Part shown: positions 42,630 through 50,486 of the stretch, one piece after another
Numbering within the stretch: the stretch's first letter is position 1
Layout: each line of letters opens with the position of its first letter
Origin: CBDAQR01 sp965199055
Lineage (GTDB): Bacteria; Pseudomonadota; Gammaproteobacteria; Pseudomonadales; Halieaceae
Direction of reading: 5' to 3'
Length of the DNA stretch: 64,000 nucleotides
NCBI GenBank assembly: GCA_965199055.1
Contig: CBDAQR010000008.1
Location: forward strand, 230,215 to 294,214
Program-made: the position numbers and the translations under genes
The notes under the pieces: generated by a model
Seen by the model: the letters and a program-made list of their open reading frames with translations, nothing else
Told to the model about the DNA's origin: nothing
The model's database searches: none

Positions 42630-43054
42630 TTTTCATTGGCCACGAGGCCTCAACCGGGATCAGCAAAAACCACGCGATGGTAGCGATTGAGGATGTGCGT
42701 GTAAGCAACATGTCGGCGTCAGCGAGCCGTGCCGTGGATGAGCCTGGGCGCAATGTGAGGGCCCAATCGGACCTGAACAAGGCGATCCTGGACCAGGGGT
42801 GGCACGAGTTCCGCCGGCAACTGGAGTACAAGCAAGACTGGCGCGGTGGTGTTGTGGTGGCTGTGCCGCCGGCATACACCAGCCGCACATGCCCGTCCTG
42901 TGGTCACGAGTCCTCTGATAACCGCCGCACTCAATCCCGGTTCCTTTGTGTTGCCTGTGGGCTTGAGGGCAACGCTGATGTGGTTGCGGCGATCAACATT
43001 CTAGAGCGGGGACACCGCTGGTTAGCCTATGAAGAGTCGGCGTTAGCCGCTTGA
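42630..43054 (+). pseudogene. TnpB C-terminal remnant (cargo copy B)
   Basis: Identical to the remnant at 6728-7152, with RuvC-II, zinc finger and RuvC-III but no N-terminal half. Confidence 0.85.
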
Positions 43055-43148
43055 TGAAGCAGGAACCTGCCACCGAGCGATCGGACGGCACCTGAAAAGG
43101 AATCCCCTTGCTGAGGCGTGAAGCGCGAAGGAAGGGGAGGATGTCAAG
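43055..43148 (+). ncRNA. IS605-type right end / omega-RNA remnant (cargo copy B)
   Basis: Identical to 7153-7246. Confidence 0.5.
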
Positions 43149-43250
43149 TGGGGTTAAGCTCGATACGAGCTGGCCGCATCCCTCTGGGTTGTCTGTTGAC
43201 AACCCAGAGATGCTCTCCTAATATTACATCTGATTCGAAGGAAAAATAGG

Positions 43251-43520
43251 ATGGCCAGAAGGCGACATCCCAGTGCGGAGATTGAAGAGGCGCTTAGGCA
43301 TGCTGAGTCGAATGGTTGGCGAATCGAAACTGGCGGTTCACATGCTTGGGGAAAGATCTACTGCCCCTACAACGACGATACATGCCGTTGTGGAGAATTC
43401 TGTATTGCGAGTATTTGGAGTACTCCAAGGAACCCAGGAAATCATGCCCGCCAAATTCGGAGGGTTGTCGATAATTGCACAACTGCGCAGCAGGCCGAGA
43501 ACGGGAGAGAAGAGGACTGA
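43251..43520 (+). CDS. HicA-like small protein (cargo copy B)
   Basis: Identical to the protein at 7349-7618. Confidence 0.5.
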   Translation: MARRRHPSAEIEEALRHAESNGWRIETGGSHAWGKIYCPYNDDTCRCGEFCIASIWSTPRNPGNHARQIRRVVDNCTTAQQAENGREED

Positions 43521-43523
43521 GCG

Positions 43524-44057
43524 ATGTACACCTATGAATTCACATTAAAGTTCACTCTTCCCGACGAAGACCATATTGGCAGCATCGATGAAGTAATCGA
43601 GCGTCTAGGTGAAGGTGGGTGTGACGATGCGCTTGTTGGTATCGGTAAAACAGGTCGCCTGGCTCTGGATTTCGCACGAGAGGCCTCTACTGCTTTTGAG
43701 GCAATTTCATCTGCGATTATTGATATTCGAAAAGTTATTCCCGAAGCGAAGTTGATTGAAGCTACCCCAGATCTAGTAGGGCTCACAGATGTTGCAGATA
43801 TCGTGGGTTGTAGTCGCCAGAACATCCGAAAAATCATGTTGGCAAACGTCGCACAATTTCCCGCACCGGTGTACGAGGGAAAAGCAGTGCTTTGGCATTT
43901 GTCTAAGGTTCTGGTTTGGCTTCGTGAGGAAAAGCAGTACCGAATCGAAGACGAGCTTCTAGAAGTTGCCCATATGAATATGCATTTCAACGTTACTAGA
44001 GATATCAATGACTTCGACCCTCAAATCCAGAGACAAATTAGTAGGCTTGTCTCTTGA
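43524..44057 (+). CDS. HTH-domain putative antitoxin partner (cargo copy B)
   Basis: Identical to the protein at 7622-8155. Confidence 0.5.
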   Translation: MYTYEFTLKFTLPDEDHIGSIDEVIERLGEGGCDDALVGIGKTGRLALDFAREASTAFEAISSAIIDIRKVIPEAKLIEATPDLVGLTDVADIVGCSRQNIRKIMLANVAQFPAPVYEGKAVLWHLSKVLVWLREEKQYRIEDELLEVAHMNMHFNVTRDINDFDPQIQRQISRLVS

Positions 44058-44380
44058 AGCAGCTAGATTTGGTAAATGAGTTTAGGGAGGAGCTTGCTCG
44101 GGTATCTCGGGAAGTCGATATCTCTTCCGGTATGGGCCACTTTGATATTCACAAAGTCAGCGAAGATCTAATCTGCGGTCTTCTCAAATCACTTTTTGAC
44201 CTTCCTGGTCTTCGCAATCTCAACGAGTCAGATCGGAAAAATTTCCCAGGAATTAATTTGGTAGACGATAGCGAAAGAATAGCCGTTCAGGTTACCGCGG
44301 ACAATTCATCAAGCAAAATCAAGGACTCAATAACGAAGCTGAGATCACATAATCTCCACCGCGATTATGATCGGCTGTAA
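44054..44380 (+). pseudogene. SMEK-domain protein, truncated (cargo copy B)
   Basis: Same 108 residues and same break point as at 8152-8478, but here the IRL end of IS copy 5 is attached instead of an IRR end. Confidence 0.6.
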
Positions 44381-44453
44381 GTACCCCGTAAAATAGCGCC
44401 ACTCATACGTAGAAATTTCTATAAACTAACGTGATAGGAGTTTTTCGAGACAT

Positions 44454-44725
44454 ATGCGCAAATCGAAGTTCAGCGAAACGCAGATTGTGGCGTTTCTCAA
44501 GTGGGTTGACAAGCAGAAAGCGGAGTGCCGGTTCCGGACATATGTCGAGAGCATGGCATTGGACTCAGCACCGTTTACAAGTGGCGCTCTAAGTACGGTG
44601 GAATGGAAGCCTCCGATGTACGGCGGCTCAAGGAACTTGAAGAAGAGAACCGCAAGCTCAAGCAGATGTATGCCGATCTCAGCCTGAAGAGTCAGATGCA
44701 GGAAGAGATCATAAAAAAGCTTTAG
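44454..44725 (+). pseudogene. IS3-family OrfA, frameshifted (copy 5)
   Basis: Reads MRKSKFSETQIVAFLK, then the 8-base insertion shifts the frame; the normal frame resumes from about 44525. The first 4-base insertion also separates the ribosome-binding site from the start. Confidence 0.9.
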
Positions 44726-44757
44726 GGCCAGTCCATCGTCGGCAGTGGGTTGATCGT

Positions 44758-45541
44758 TTGCGCAAGGATTACCCTGTCAGCATTCGAGCGGCCTGTGGTG
44801 CAGCCGCGCTAAGTCGCACGGCGTATTACTACACGCCCAAGCGAGTAGATGATAGTGAGCTGATTGATGCGTTGCTGGCCTTGGTTGAGAAGCACCCTCG
44901 CTGGGGTTTTCCAAAGCTGTGTAAGCGGCTCAGAGCGTTGGGTAAACGTTGGAATCACAAACGGATTTACCGTGTTTATATGGAGTTAAAACTGAATATA
45001 CGGCGTAAAGTAAAACGCAGGATACCGAATAGGAATCCGTTGCCATTGCGCGTTCCTAGATCAGCCAATATCTGTTGGTCGATGGATTTTATGAGCGATA
45101 CCTTGCGTCACGGTCATCGGTTTCGCACGTTCAATGTGGTTGATGATTTCAATCGAGAAGTGTTAGCGTTCAATAGATATCAATTCGGGCATTACTACGG
45201 AGCGAGTGATACATACATTAGATCGTATTGCAGCCTGGCGAGGCTATCCCGCTATTATCAGGGTTGATAATGGCCCTGAATTTACATCAGGGGCGTTGGC
45301 TGAATGGGCGCAAGCGCATGGAATTCAGATCGATTTCATCAAGCCCGGCAAGCCTTACCAAAATGGATTTATCGAACGTTTTAATCGCACGTATCGAGAG
45401 GAAGTATTGGACTTATATCTGTTCGAGACATTGCAGGAAGTTCGAGAGATCACGGATGACTGGATCGTGTTGTATAACCATGAACGACCCCATGATGGAT
45501 TGAACGATATGACACCCGTTCAATACCGAGAAGTGGCTTAA
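44758..45541 (+). pseudogene. IS3-family OrfB, frameshifted (copy 5)
   Basis: The first 136 or so residues are normal up to FNREVLA, where the TTCA insertion shifts the frame. The second half with VDNGPEF and GFIERFNR lies in another frame. The first catalytic aspartate is separated from the others, so it is inactive. Confidence 0.9.
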
Positions 45542-45577
45542 TTTTTCTATGAATGGGTGGTTAGCTGTTTGGGGTAT

Positions 45578-47101
45578 TTACACGCTGCTGCCCTGCACGT
45601 GCAGTTCGGGACCGTATTTTAGGGCCGCCAGACGCAACGCCGTCTCTACCGTCGCCGCATCCGGGCGCTTGTCGAGAATGACTATCCCCTGGGCCGTATC
45701 CCGCAATCGACCGCCACCGGTGAGGCTGAAAGACACATCCCCGTTGCGGTGGACCTGGTAGCGGTACGTTTTCGGGGGGAAGACCGGTGCCTTGCGCGCA
45801 GCGCCATACACCCGCGGCGGTTGCGCCCCTCGGGCCGGCCCCCTGAGCGTCTGCAGGCACGATAGCGCCACCGTATCGCCCTGCCCTGCCCGCTCAATCA
45901 AAAAACCCTGCCACTCCTGTTTCGGGTAGTGCTGGCGAACCTCGCGCCGCGCCGCCTCCCCCGCTTTCTGAATGTCGGCGAGCGCCTGCAGGCGTTCCAT
46001 GCGCAAGAGCGCGTGGAGGCCTTTGCGATCGGCATCGCGCCGATGGCCCGTCTTCACGGCCTCGCGCCGGGCCATAAACTCGCGCTGCACCGTCTTGCGC
46101 TGACTGGCCAGAGACACCCGAATGGCCGCCAGCGCCGCCTGACGCTGCGCGTTGCGAGCCCGCCTCTGCGCCTCAAACGCGCGATACAGCGCCTTCGCCT
46201 CTACCCGGTCCGTCGCCGCCCGCGGTGCCGCCGCGTAGCGCCGGGTGGGGTTGATCCGTTCGGCCTCTGCCAAAGGCGGCTCATAGGCCCCGAACTGCTG
46301 CTCAAGAGCGCCTTTGGACCACGCACGCCCCACCGAGCTGGCCTTCACCGCGGTATCACTGCCGCGATCTTTGAACACCAGGCCATTCCCCCGCGGCGTC
46401 AGCGCAAGATGGGATTCAGCCAGGGCCGCGTGAAGGGCTTGCCAGCTATCACACTGGCGCAGCACAGGCACCGCCTGCTCCTGTACCCAGCGTTGCAACG
46501 ACACCTGCCCACGATGGGCTTCCAGATTACCGGCCGGGCCAGTGGGAAATCGCCCGGAGTCACGCACCACTACCCCGATATGGTTGTCCTGCTCAAGCCC
46601 ATGGCGGTGTTCGAGCACCTGACAGATGTCACTCAGGGCCCGGTGGCTGTAATACGGCTCGTGCATCGTCAGCCGCTTGGGATGGATCTTGTTAATCGCC
46701 AGGTGCAGGTGCACATTGTCCGTGTCGCGGTGCAGCGCGCTGATGCGCTGGTGCTCGCCAAACCCCAGGTGCTCACACACCGCGTCCTCGATCGCATCGA
46801 GCACCTCGCGTGAGGGGTCCTCGTCCTCCCGAAAACTCACCACCAGGTGGTAGGTCTTGTCACCCCGGGCACGGGTGTTCATACCCTGCACCGCCTCGAT
46901 CTCCATAATCGCCCACTCGGGATCGTCGCAACCACAATTGGTCACCCGGGAGTATTGAACGCGCCCCGCATCCCCCTGATCGGCCTCGAGGTAGTGGGCG
47001 AGGTGGCGGTAAGCGGTTTGCCCGTCGGTGAGCACATACGTCGCCAGGGCACTGAACCGGCCGGCCTTGCCGGCCGTGCGGACCACCTCGTGCGCGATCA
47101 C
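45578..47101 (-). CDS. traI: TraI/VirD2-type relaxase, C terminus cut by IS copy 5
   Basis: An IncP (MOBP) relaxase of 507 residues. The candidate nicking tyrosine is Y22 (FSALATYVL), the same position as in RP4 TraI, and the metal-binding motif HRDTDNVHLHLAINKIH is at 124-140. The C-terminal half is a long arginine/alanine-rich helical region. The protein ends HVQGSS-V on IS bases. RP4 TraI has 732 residues, so part of the tail is lost, but the N-terminal relaxase domain is whole and could still nick oriT. It starts with GTG overlapping the traJ stop. Confidence 0.9.
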   Translation of the reverse strand: MIAHEVVRTAGKAGRFSALATYVLTDGQTAYRHLAHYLEADQGDAGRVQYSRVTNCGCDDPEWAIMEIEAVQGMNTRARGDKTYHLVVSFREDEDPSREVLDAIEDAVCEHLGFGEHQRISALHRDTDNVHLHLAINKIHPKRLTMHEPYYSHRALSDICQVLEHRHGLEQDNHIGVVVRDSGRFPTGPAGNLEAHRGQVSLQRWVQEQAVPVLRQCDSWQALHAALAESHLALTPRGNGLVFKDRGSDTAVKASSVGRAWSKGALEQQFGAYEPPLAEAERINPTRRYAAAPRAATDRVEAKALYRAFEAQRRARNAQRQAALAAIRVSLASQRKTVQREFMARREAVKTGHRRDADRKGLHALLRMERLQALADIQKAGEAARREVRQHYPKQEWQGFLIERAGQGDTVALSCLQTLRGPARGAQPPRVYGAARKAPVFPPKTYRYQVHRNGDVSFSLTGGGRLRDTAQGIVILDKRPDAATVETALRLAALKYGPELHVQGSSV

Positions 47102-47451
47102 GGCGTGATCCTCTTGACGTGCTCTCGCAATGCATCGCCCTGGCGCGTCAATTCCCTATACAGCGCCTGGACATCGACACGGCTCGGTAGACCGGGTCGG
47201 AAGCGCTCGTCGTGACTCAACCAGCGCTTTAACAGTCCCCCCAGCCGGCCGATATCACCTGCCGTGTGCGACAGGTCCACGACCGAGGCGCGATCGAGTT
47301 GGGATGGGATCGGGGCGTTCATCCCCAGATTGCGAAGATAGTTCGACGCACTTAGCGCACAGGCGTCTGCGTGGGCCTCGATGGCACGCTTTTCCTCGTC
47401 ACTCACCCAGACCTTGATCGCTTTTTGGCGTTGACGCGTTTGACCGCCCAT
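47098..47451 (-). CDS. traJ: TraJ-like relaxosome protein
   Basis: A 117-residue protein with an N-terminal ribbon-helix-helix (QKAIKVWVSDEEKRAIEAHA, then LSASNYLRNLGM) typical of TraJ/MobC accessory proteins that bind oriT and recruit the relaxase. Gene order oriT-traJ-traI with overlapping stop and start is as in RP4. Confidence 0.85.
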   Translation of the reverse strand: MGGQTRQRQKAIKVWVSDEEKRAIEAHADACALSASNYLRNLGMNAPIPSQLDRASVVDLSHTAGDIGRLGGLLKRWLSHDERFRPGLPSRVDVQALYRELTRQGDALREHVKRITP

Positions 47452-47532
47452 TACTGATCAACCGTGCCTTTGGCGGTAGTGAGGCGGTAGCCGGGCTCAG
47501 CCTCGCAGAGCAGGATCGTTGAGCACGTGTGC

Positions 47533-47600
47533 GAATAAGGCGGTGAAGGGGACACAACAGCTGGCTGGCGTAGGCCTACTTCACACATCCTGCCCCAAAG
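47533..47600. other. oriT: oriT of the IncP/RP4 type with nic site
   Basis: GAATAAGG at 47533 is followed by the inverted repeat GGTGAAG (47542-47548) / CTTCACA (47579-47585) and then CACATCCTGCCCC. The known RP4 arrangement is GAATAAGG, a repeat with CTTCACC, then TATCCTG|CCC. The predicted nick is between 47592 and 47593. It lies between divergent traJ and traK, as in RP4. Confidence 0.85.
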
Positions 47601-47635
47601 TTTTACCGTTATTAAGCGGCACTCTAACATGTTTA

Positions 47636-47752
47636 GACGAGCTTTAACGAGCTTTGGACGAGCTTTAATCGCACACCAACAAGAACATCGCTTATCACTC
47701 TATATACTCGTGTTATGCTCGTTAAAGCTCGTTAAAAACTGTTAAAGCTCGC
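47636..47752. promoter_or_regulatory. Phased CGAGCTTT repeats at the traK promoter
   Basis: CGAGCTTT occurs at 47638, 47648 and 47659, and in inverted form (AAAGCTCG) at 47724 and 47744 with a partial GCTCG at 47716. Spacings of 10, 11 and 20 bases keep the same helix face. TATATACTCG between the two clusters may be the promoter. Likely binding sites for TraK or a plasmid regulator. Confidence 0.6.
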
Positions 47753-47763
47753 CAGGAACATTC

Positions 47764-48108
47764 GTGAACACGGAAAAACTCTTTAGGAAGATGAACAAGC
47801 GATTACACCGCTCCGGGAAGCAGGCGGTGCTGGCCGGCTGGCCCTTCATTGAACAGGCCCTCTCAAAGGGCTATGACATCAAGACGATCTGGGAAGTCAT
47901 GGCGGAAGAGAATATGGTCGACATTGCCTACAATCAGTTCCGCGTTCATGTAAAGCGCATCCAGCAGAACAATAGCCGGTATGCGCCGACCACCAAAGAG
48001 CGTCCACTGGCTGCGGACAGTCCCGGACCGATCATCGCCTCTCTGCCAGAAAAAAAGAGTCTGGGTGACGCGTTGGCCGATGACGCCGGTCCGGTTGGCG
48101 AGCCCTGA
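47764..48108 (+). CDS. traK: TraK-like oriT-binding protein
   Basis: A 114-residue protein, GTG start with AGGAA upstream. The core AGWPFIEQALSKGYDIKTIW, then NQFRVHVKRI, resembles IncP TraK, which wraps oriT DNA and assists relaxation. It is divergent from traJ across oriT, as in RP4. The C-terminal part is low in complexity. Confidence 0.75.
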   Translation: MNTEKLFRKMNKRLHRSGKQAVLAGWPFIEQALSKGYDIKTIWEVMAEENMVDIAYNQFRVHVKRIQQNNSRYAPTTKERPLAADSPGPIIASLPEKKSLGDALADDAGPVGEP

Positions 48109-48120
48109 TGGTTAAAAAGG

Positions 48121-48146
48121 TCCCCCCGTTAACACCGGGGGGAGAT
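48121..48146 (-). terminator. Terminator for minus-strand transcription
   Basis: The stem TCCCCCCG/CGGGGGGA with a 7-base loop is followed on the minus strand by ACCTTTTT. It lies downstream of the coiled-coil gene at 48361 and may also insulate traK. Confidence 0.55.
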
Positions 48147-48230
48147 GATGGTCTCTTGATCTTGCCACTTTTCACCCGTCCTTTGGGCTAAAGGAGGGCG
48201 CCGGAGGACCGCCTGGCCGCATCGCGGTGT

Positions 48231-48347
48231 ATGCCGCACGAGAAGGCCCTGGTATTCATTGAGGCGAACCAGTGTGCTTTCTCATACTTGCCGGGGGAGG
48301 TGAACCTGGGCGACATCCACGCACACCTGGCCATGCGGTTGCGGTAG
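48231..48347 (+). CDS. Possible small protein, 38 aa
   Basis: ATG frame MPHEKALVFIEANQCAFSYL, then EVNLGDIHAHLAMRLR. No ribosome-binding site is evident. The same frame is open upstream, so it may be the tail of a lost gene. Confidence 0.25.
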   Translation: MPHEKALVFIEANQCAFSYLPGEVNLGDIHAHLAMRLR

Positions 48348-48360
48348 GGCAGCGTGAATG

Positions 48361-48654
48361 CTAGACCAGCGCCATCAAGGCAGCCAGGAAGCCGGTCATG
48401 GCAATCATGCGGTTGGTGATCCGCGTTTCCAGCTGGGCGAGCTTGGTATCGACTTCGGCGAACCGTATGCCCATCTCGGCTTTGAGTTCGTGACGCAGTT
48501 GAGCCAGATCGTCCTTGGTGGCGACCTCGGAGAGGATGTGCTGGGTGAGGAAGTCAGCCTGTGCAGCCACATGGGCCTCGGCCTGCTCAGGGGGGAACCC
48601 CCGCATCTTTCAAGCGCTTCGCGAAAGCAGAGCGTCAAAAGCCACAGTGCCCAT
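48361..48654 (-). pseudogene. DUF1640-type coiled-coil protein with two compensating shifts
   Basis: Starts MGTVAFDAL at 48654, then loses one base and only returns to the original frame at an extra C in the run before CTGAGCAG. The section between, AFAKRLKDAGVP, lies in another frame and the direct frame has a stop. The rest (EQAEAHVAAQADFLTQHILS, one rod unit, membrane helix) is normal. TATAGT lies seven bases before the ATG. Confidence 0.65.
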
Positions 48655-48851
48655 GCCCACCACTATACCACAGCCGTGTGGTTGGGTTGAGGAGCGAGCG
48701 GTGCACGATCAGATAACCGACAACATAAACCGAGAGGGCGCACGGCCGTGCGCGGAAAAAGAAGCTGCCGAGAACCGCATTGACCGGCAGGGATTGCAAC
48801 TGGAAAGACTGGCGCCGCGGGTGTTGGTGATTCTCACCGGCGCCGACGGCA

Positions 48852-49221
48852 CTACCCCTGTGCGCGGCGCAATACCCAACGAGTCGCTCTCGGTGGAGGT
48901 GCGCGCTGTGTGTGTTGGCTCTCGATGTACTGCTTCAACACCTCGACCGGCGCACCGCCCACCGAGCAGGCAACGTAGGAGCGACTCCACAACCCCGGTG
49001 ACCGTGAGAGCCGGCCCAGATCGGTGTGCAGTGCCCTGAGGCGCCGCGACGGTGTGGCCTTGAGTTGATTGGCCAGCCAAGCGATCGAGTGCCTCGGTGG
49101 ATATTTCACTAGCAGGTGGACGTGGTCGTCTTCGCCGTCCATCTCCAGGAGGACGCAGCCGTGCTTCTCGCAGATGTGGTTTGCAGTAGAGACAGCCGCC
49201 TCTACGATTTTTCGGCCTACG
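48852..49221 (-). pseudogene. IS200/IS605-family TnpA, N terminus missing
   Basis: The HUH motif lies in DGEDDHVHLLVKYPP and the nucleophilic tyrosine in VEVLKQYIESQ. The start region with YRRKVF is lost: in frame, a TGA stands where the gene enters. TnpA moves IS605 elements as single-stranded DNA. A tnpB remnant of the same kind lies 1.3 kb away at 50486. Confidence 0.75.
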
Positions 49222-49241
49222 TCGTTTGTGGTTCATAACAC

Positions 49242-49532
49242 CTACCCGTGCGCGTATTGCAGCGGGGCTACTTGGATTTCGTCTTCATGCTCCATCGCTT
49301 GTGCCAGGTCATAAGCTGCCTGCATACGCACCCAAATATCAGCCGTCCCGCCAAAAGCTTTCGCCAGGCGGATTGCCATATCCGGTGAAACACCCGCATG
49401 ACCGTTAATCACACGCGACAACGTATTACGGGTTACAGCAAGGTGCTTGGCACCTTTCGTGATGTCCAGATCACAGGCCTCAAGCGCTGTTCTAATTTGT
49501 CGCCCAGGATGCGGTGGTTTTCTCATAGCCAT
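49242..49532 (-). CDS. higA: HigA-type antitoxin, second locus
   Basis: A 96-residue XRE-type antitoxin: MAMRKPPHPGRQIRTALEAC, helix-turn-helix KHLAVTRNTLSRVINGHAGV, then IWVRMQAAYDLAQA. The start at 49532 is chosen because AAAGGAG stands before it; a longer start at 49550 includes that site. It differs clearly from higA at 12946. Confidence 0.88.
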   Translation of the reverse strand: MAMRKPPHPGRQIRTALEACDLDITKGAKHLAVTRNTLSRVINGHAGVSPDMAIRLAKAFGGTADIWVRMQAAYDLAQAMEHEDEIQVAPLQYAHG

Positions 49533-49553
49533 CTTACTCACTCCTTTCATTCG

Positions 49554-49793
49554 TTAGTGGTAATCACCGTAATCCACAGCGAATGTGTCTCCGTCTTCCA
49601 TACGGAACCAGATGCGGAAATTACCTGATACCCAGACCGCCGAAAAACCCTTTCGCTTGCCGCTCAGTTTATGCAGGTTCCACCCTGGCAAGTCCATATC
49701 TGACGGCACCGTTGCGTTATCCAGACGGAAAAGTATGTCTTCTACACGTTGGACATGATCCGCTTTAATTTTGCTCGGATCACCCTTACTCAT
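49554..49793 (-). CDS. higB: HigB-type toxin, N terminus out of frame
   Basis: The ORF begins MSKGDPSKIKADHVQRVEDI and contains the HigB core WNLHKLSGKRKGFSAVWVSG, then FRIWFRMEDGDTFAVDYGDY. The expected first strand and helix, MIRTFKNRALKKLYE, are encoded just upstream in another frame that stops at TAA overlapping this ATG. Two missing bases (GAGAGT to GAGT) explain it. Without the first beta strand activity is doubtful. Confidence 0.7.
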   Translation of the reverse strand: MSKGDPSKIKADHVQRVEDILFRLDNATVPSDMDLPGWNLHKLSGKRKGFSAVWVSGNFRIWFRMEDGDTFAVDYGDYH

Positions 49794-49839
49794 ACAGTTT
49801 CTTTAGCGCGCGGTTTTTAAACGTTCTTATCATTCTCTT

Positions 49840-49868
49840 GGTGTATCGCGTATTGTTACACTTGTCAA
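49840..49868 (-). promoter_or_regulatory. Promoter of the second higBA locus
   Basis: On the minus strand TTGACA (49863-49868) and TACACC (49840-49845) are 17 bases apart. GTGTA and TACAC arms in and around the spacer form an inverted repeat, possibly the HigA operator. Confidence 0.5.
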
Positions 49869-50003
49869 TCGCTATTTTGATACCCGGTTACGGGTCACGG
49901 GGAGCAGTCACGCGCAAATGCCGGAGAAGCTTACTGTTTCCGCTATGTCTGACCGCGAGCGTAGCTTATCCGTGCTACGAAAAGCGGCGAATGGTGGGCA
50001 TGG

Positions 50004-50280
50004 CTAGACCTCCTCACTCAGGTAGACCTGGGTGAGGCTGTGGTCGCCGGTGGTCACAAGGCACAGTTCCTTCCCGAGCGCCCGGACGCGCGAGACGATG
50101 AGCTCCTTTCCGGTGGTGAGGGCCTGCCAATTGGTGTTGATCTGGGCCGGGGTGGTGCTGTCGCCCAGTCTGTGGCGAATCAGGCAGCGCCCGACGTTGA
50201 AGGTGCGGTTGTTGAAAGGGCTGTTAGCGGCCGTGGAAATCTCCAGCTGGGCGGTACAAACAAGTGCGGATGATGCATAG
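50004..50280 (-). pseudogene. Hypothetical conjugative-element protein, frameshifted near start
   Basis: The coding frame reads SSALVCTAQLEISTAANSPF, then RHRLGDSTTPAQINTNWQAL and ends QVYLSEEV. The only good start, an ATG at 50280 with GGAG before it, lies in a different frame, so one indel within the first codons is likely. Not recognised; a mobile-element backbone gene by context. Confidence 0.45.
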
Positions 50281-50330
50281 TGGGTCTCCTCATCGGCATT
50301 GGAGAGCGGCCCGAAGGCCGCCCTCCCCGA

Positions 50331-50486
50331 TTACTCGGCATCGCCATCAGGCTTGGCCTTGGGGGGAATGACAACCAGCTGGCCGGAGACGCTGATGCCG
50401 TCGGTAATCTGGACCCGGTAGCCCTCGCCTTCCCTGAAAGGAAAAGCGGCACCGACCTTGGTCCAGAAGGTCTTCACCTCGCCAGT
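50331..50486 (-). pseudogene. Plasmid/ICE small protein, front replaced by tnpB remnant
   Basis: Frame GEVKTFWTKVGAAFPFREGE, then YRVQITDGISVSGQLVVIPP and stop. The WTKVGAAFP pattern is common in small proteins of conjugative elements. The first codons are replaced by tnpB sequence at about 50486. Confidence 0.5.

Larger units (their letters stand above)
40667..44375. repeat. Duplicated 3.7-kb cargo, copy B (same as 4765-8473)
   Basis: Same content and orientation as copy A, but enclosed by IS copies 4 and 5, both on the plus strand, as in a composite transposon. The left border cuts the inverted repeat seen whole at 4760-4776, so copy B is derived and copy A keeps the native left side. Confidence 0.95.
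44376..45582 (+). mobile_element. IS3-family insertion sequence, copy 5 (1207 bp, damaged)
   Basis: Same element with three insertions: CGAG at 44446-44449, GTGGGTTG at 44501-44508 and TTCA at 45169-45172, plus a T to G change at 44573. They add exactly 16 bases to 1191. Both transposase genes are frameshifted. The right flank is the truncated traI gene. Confidence 0.93.
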
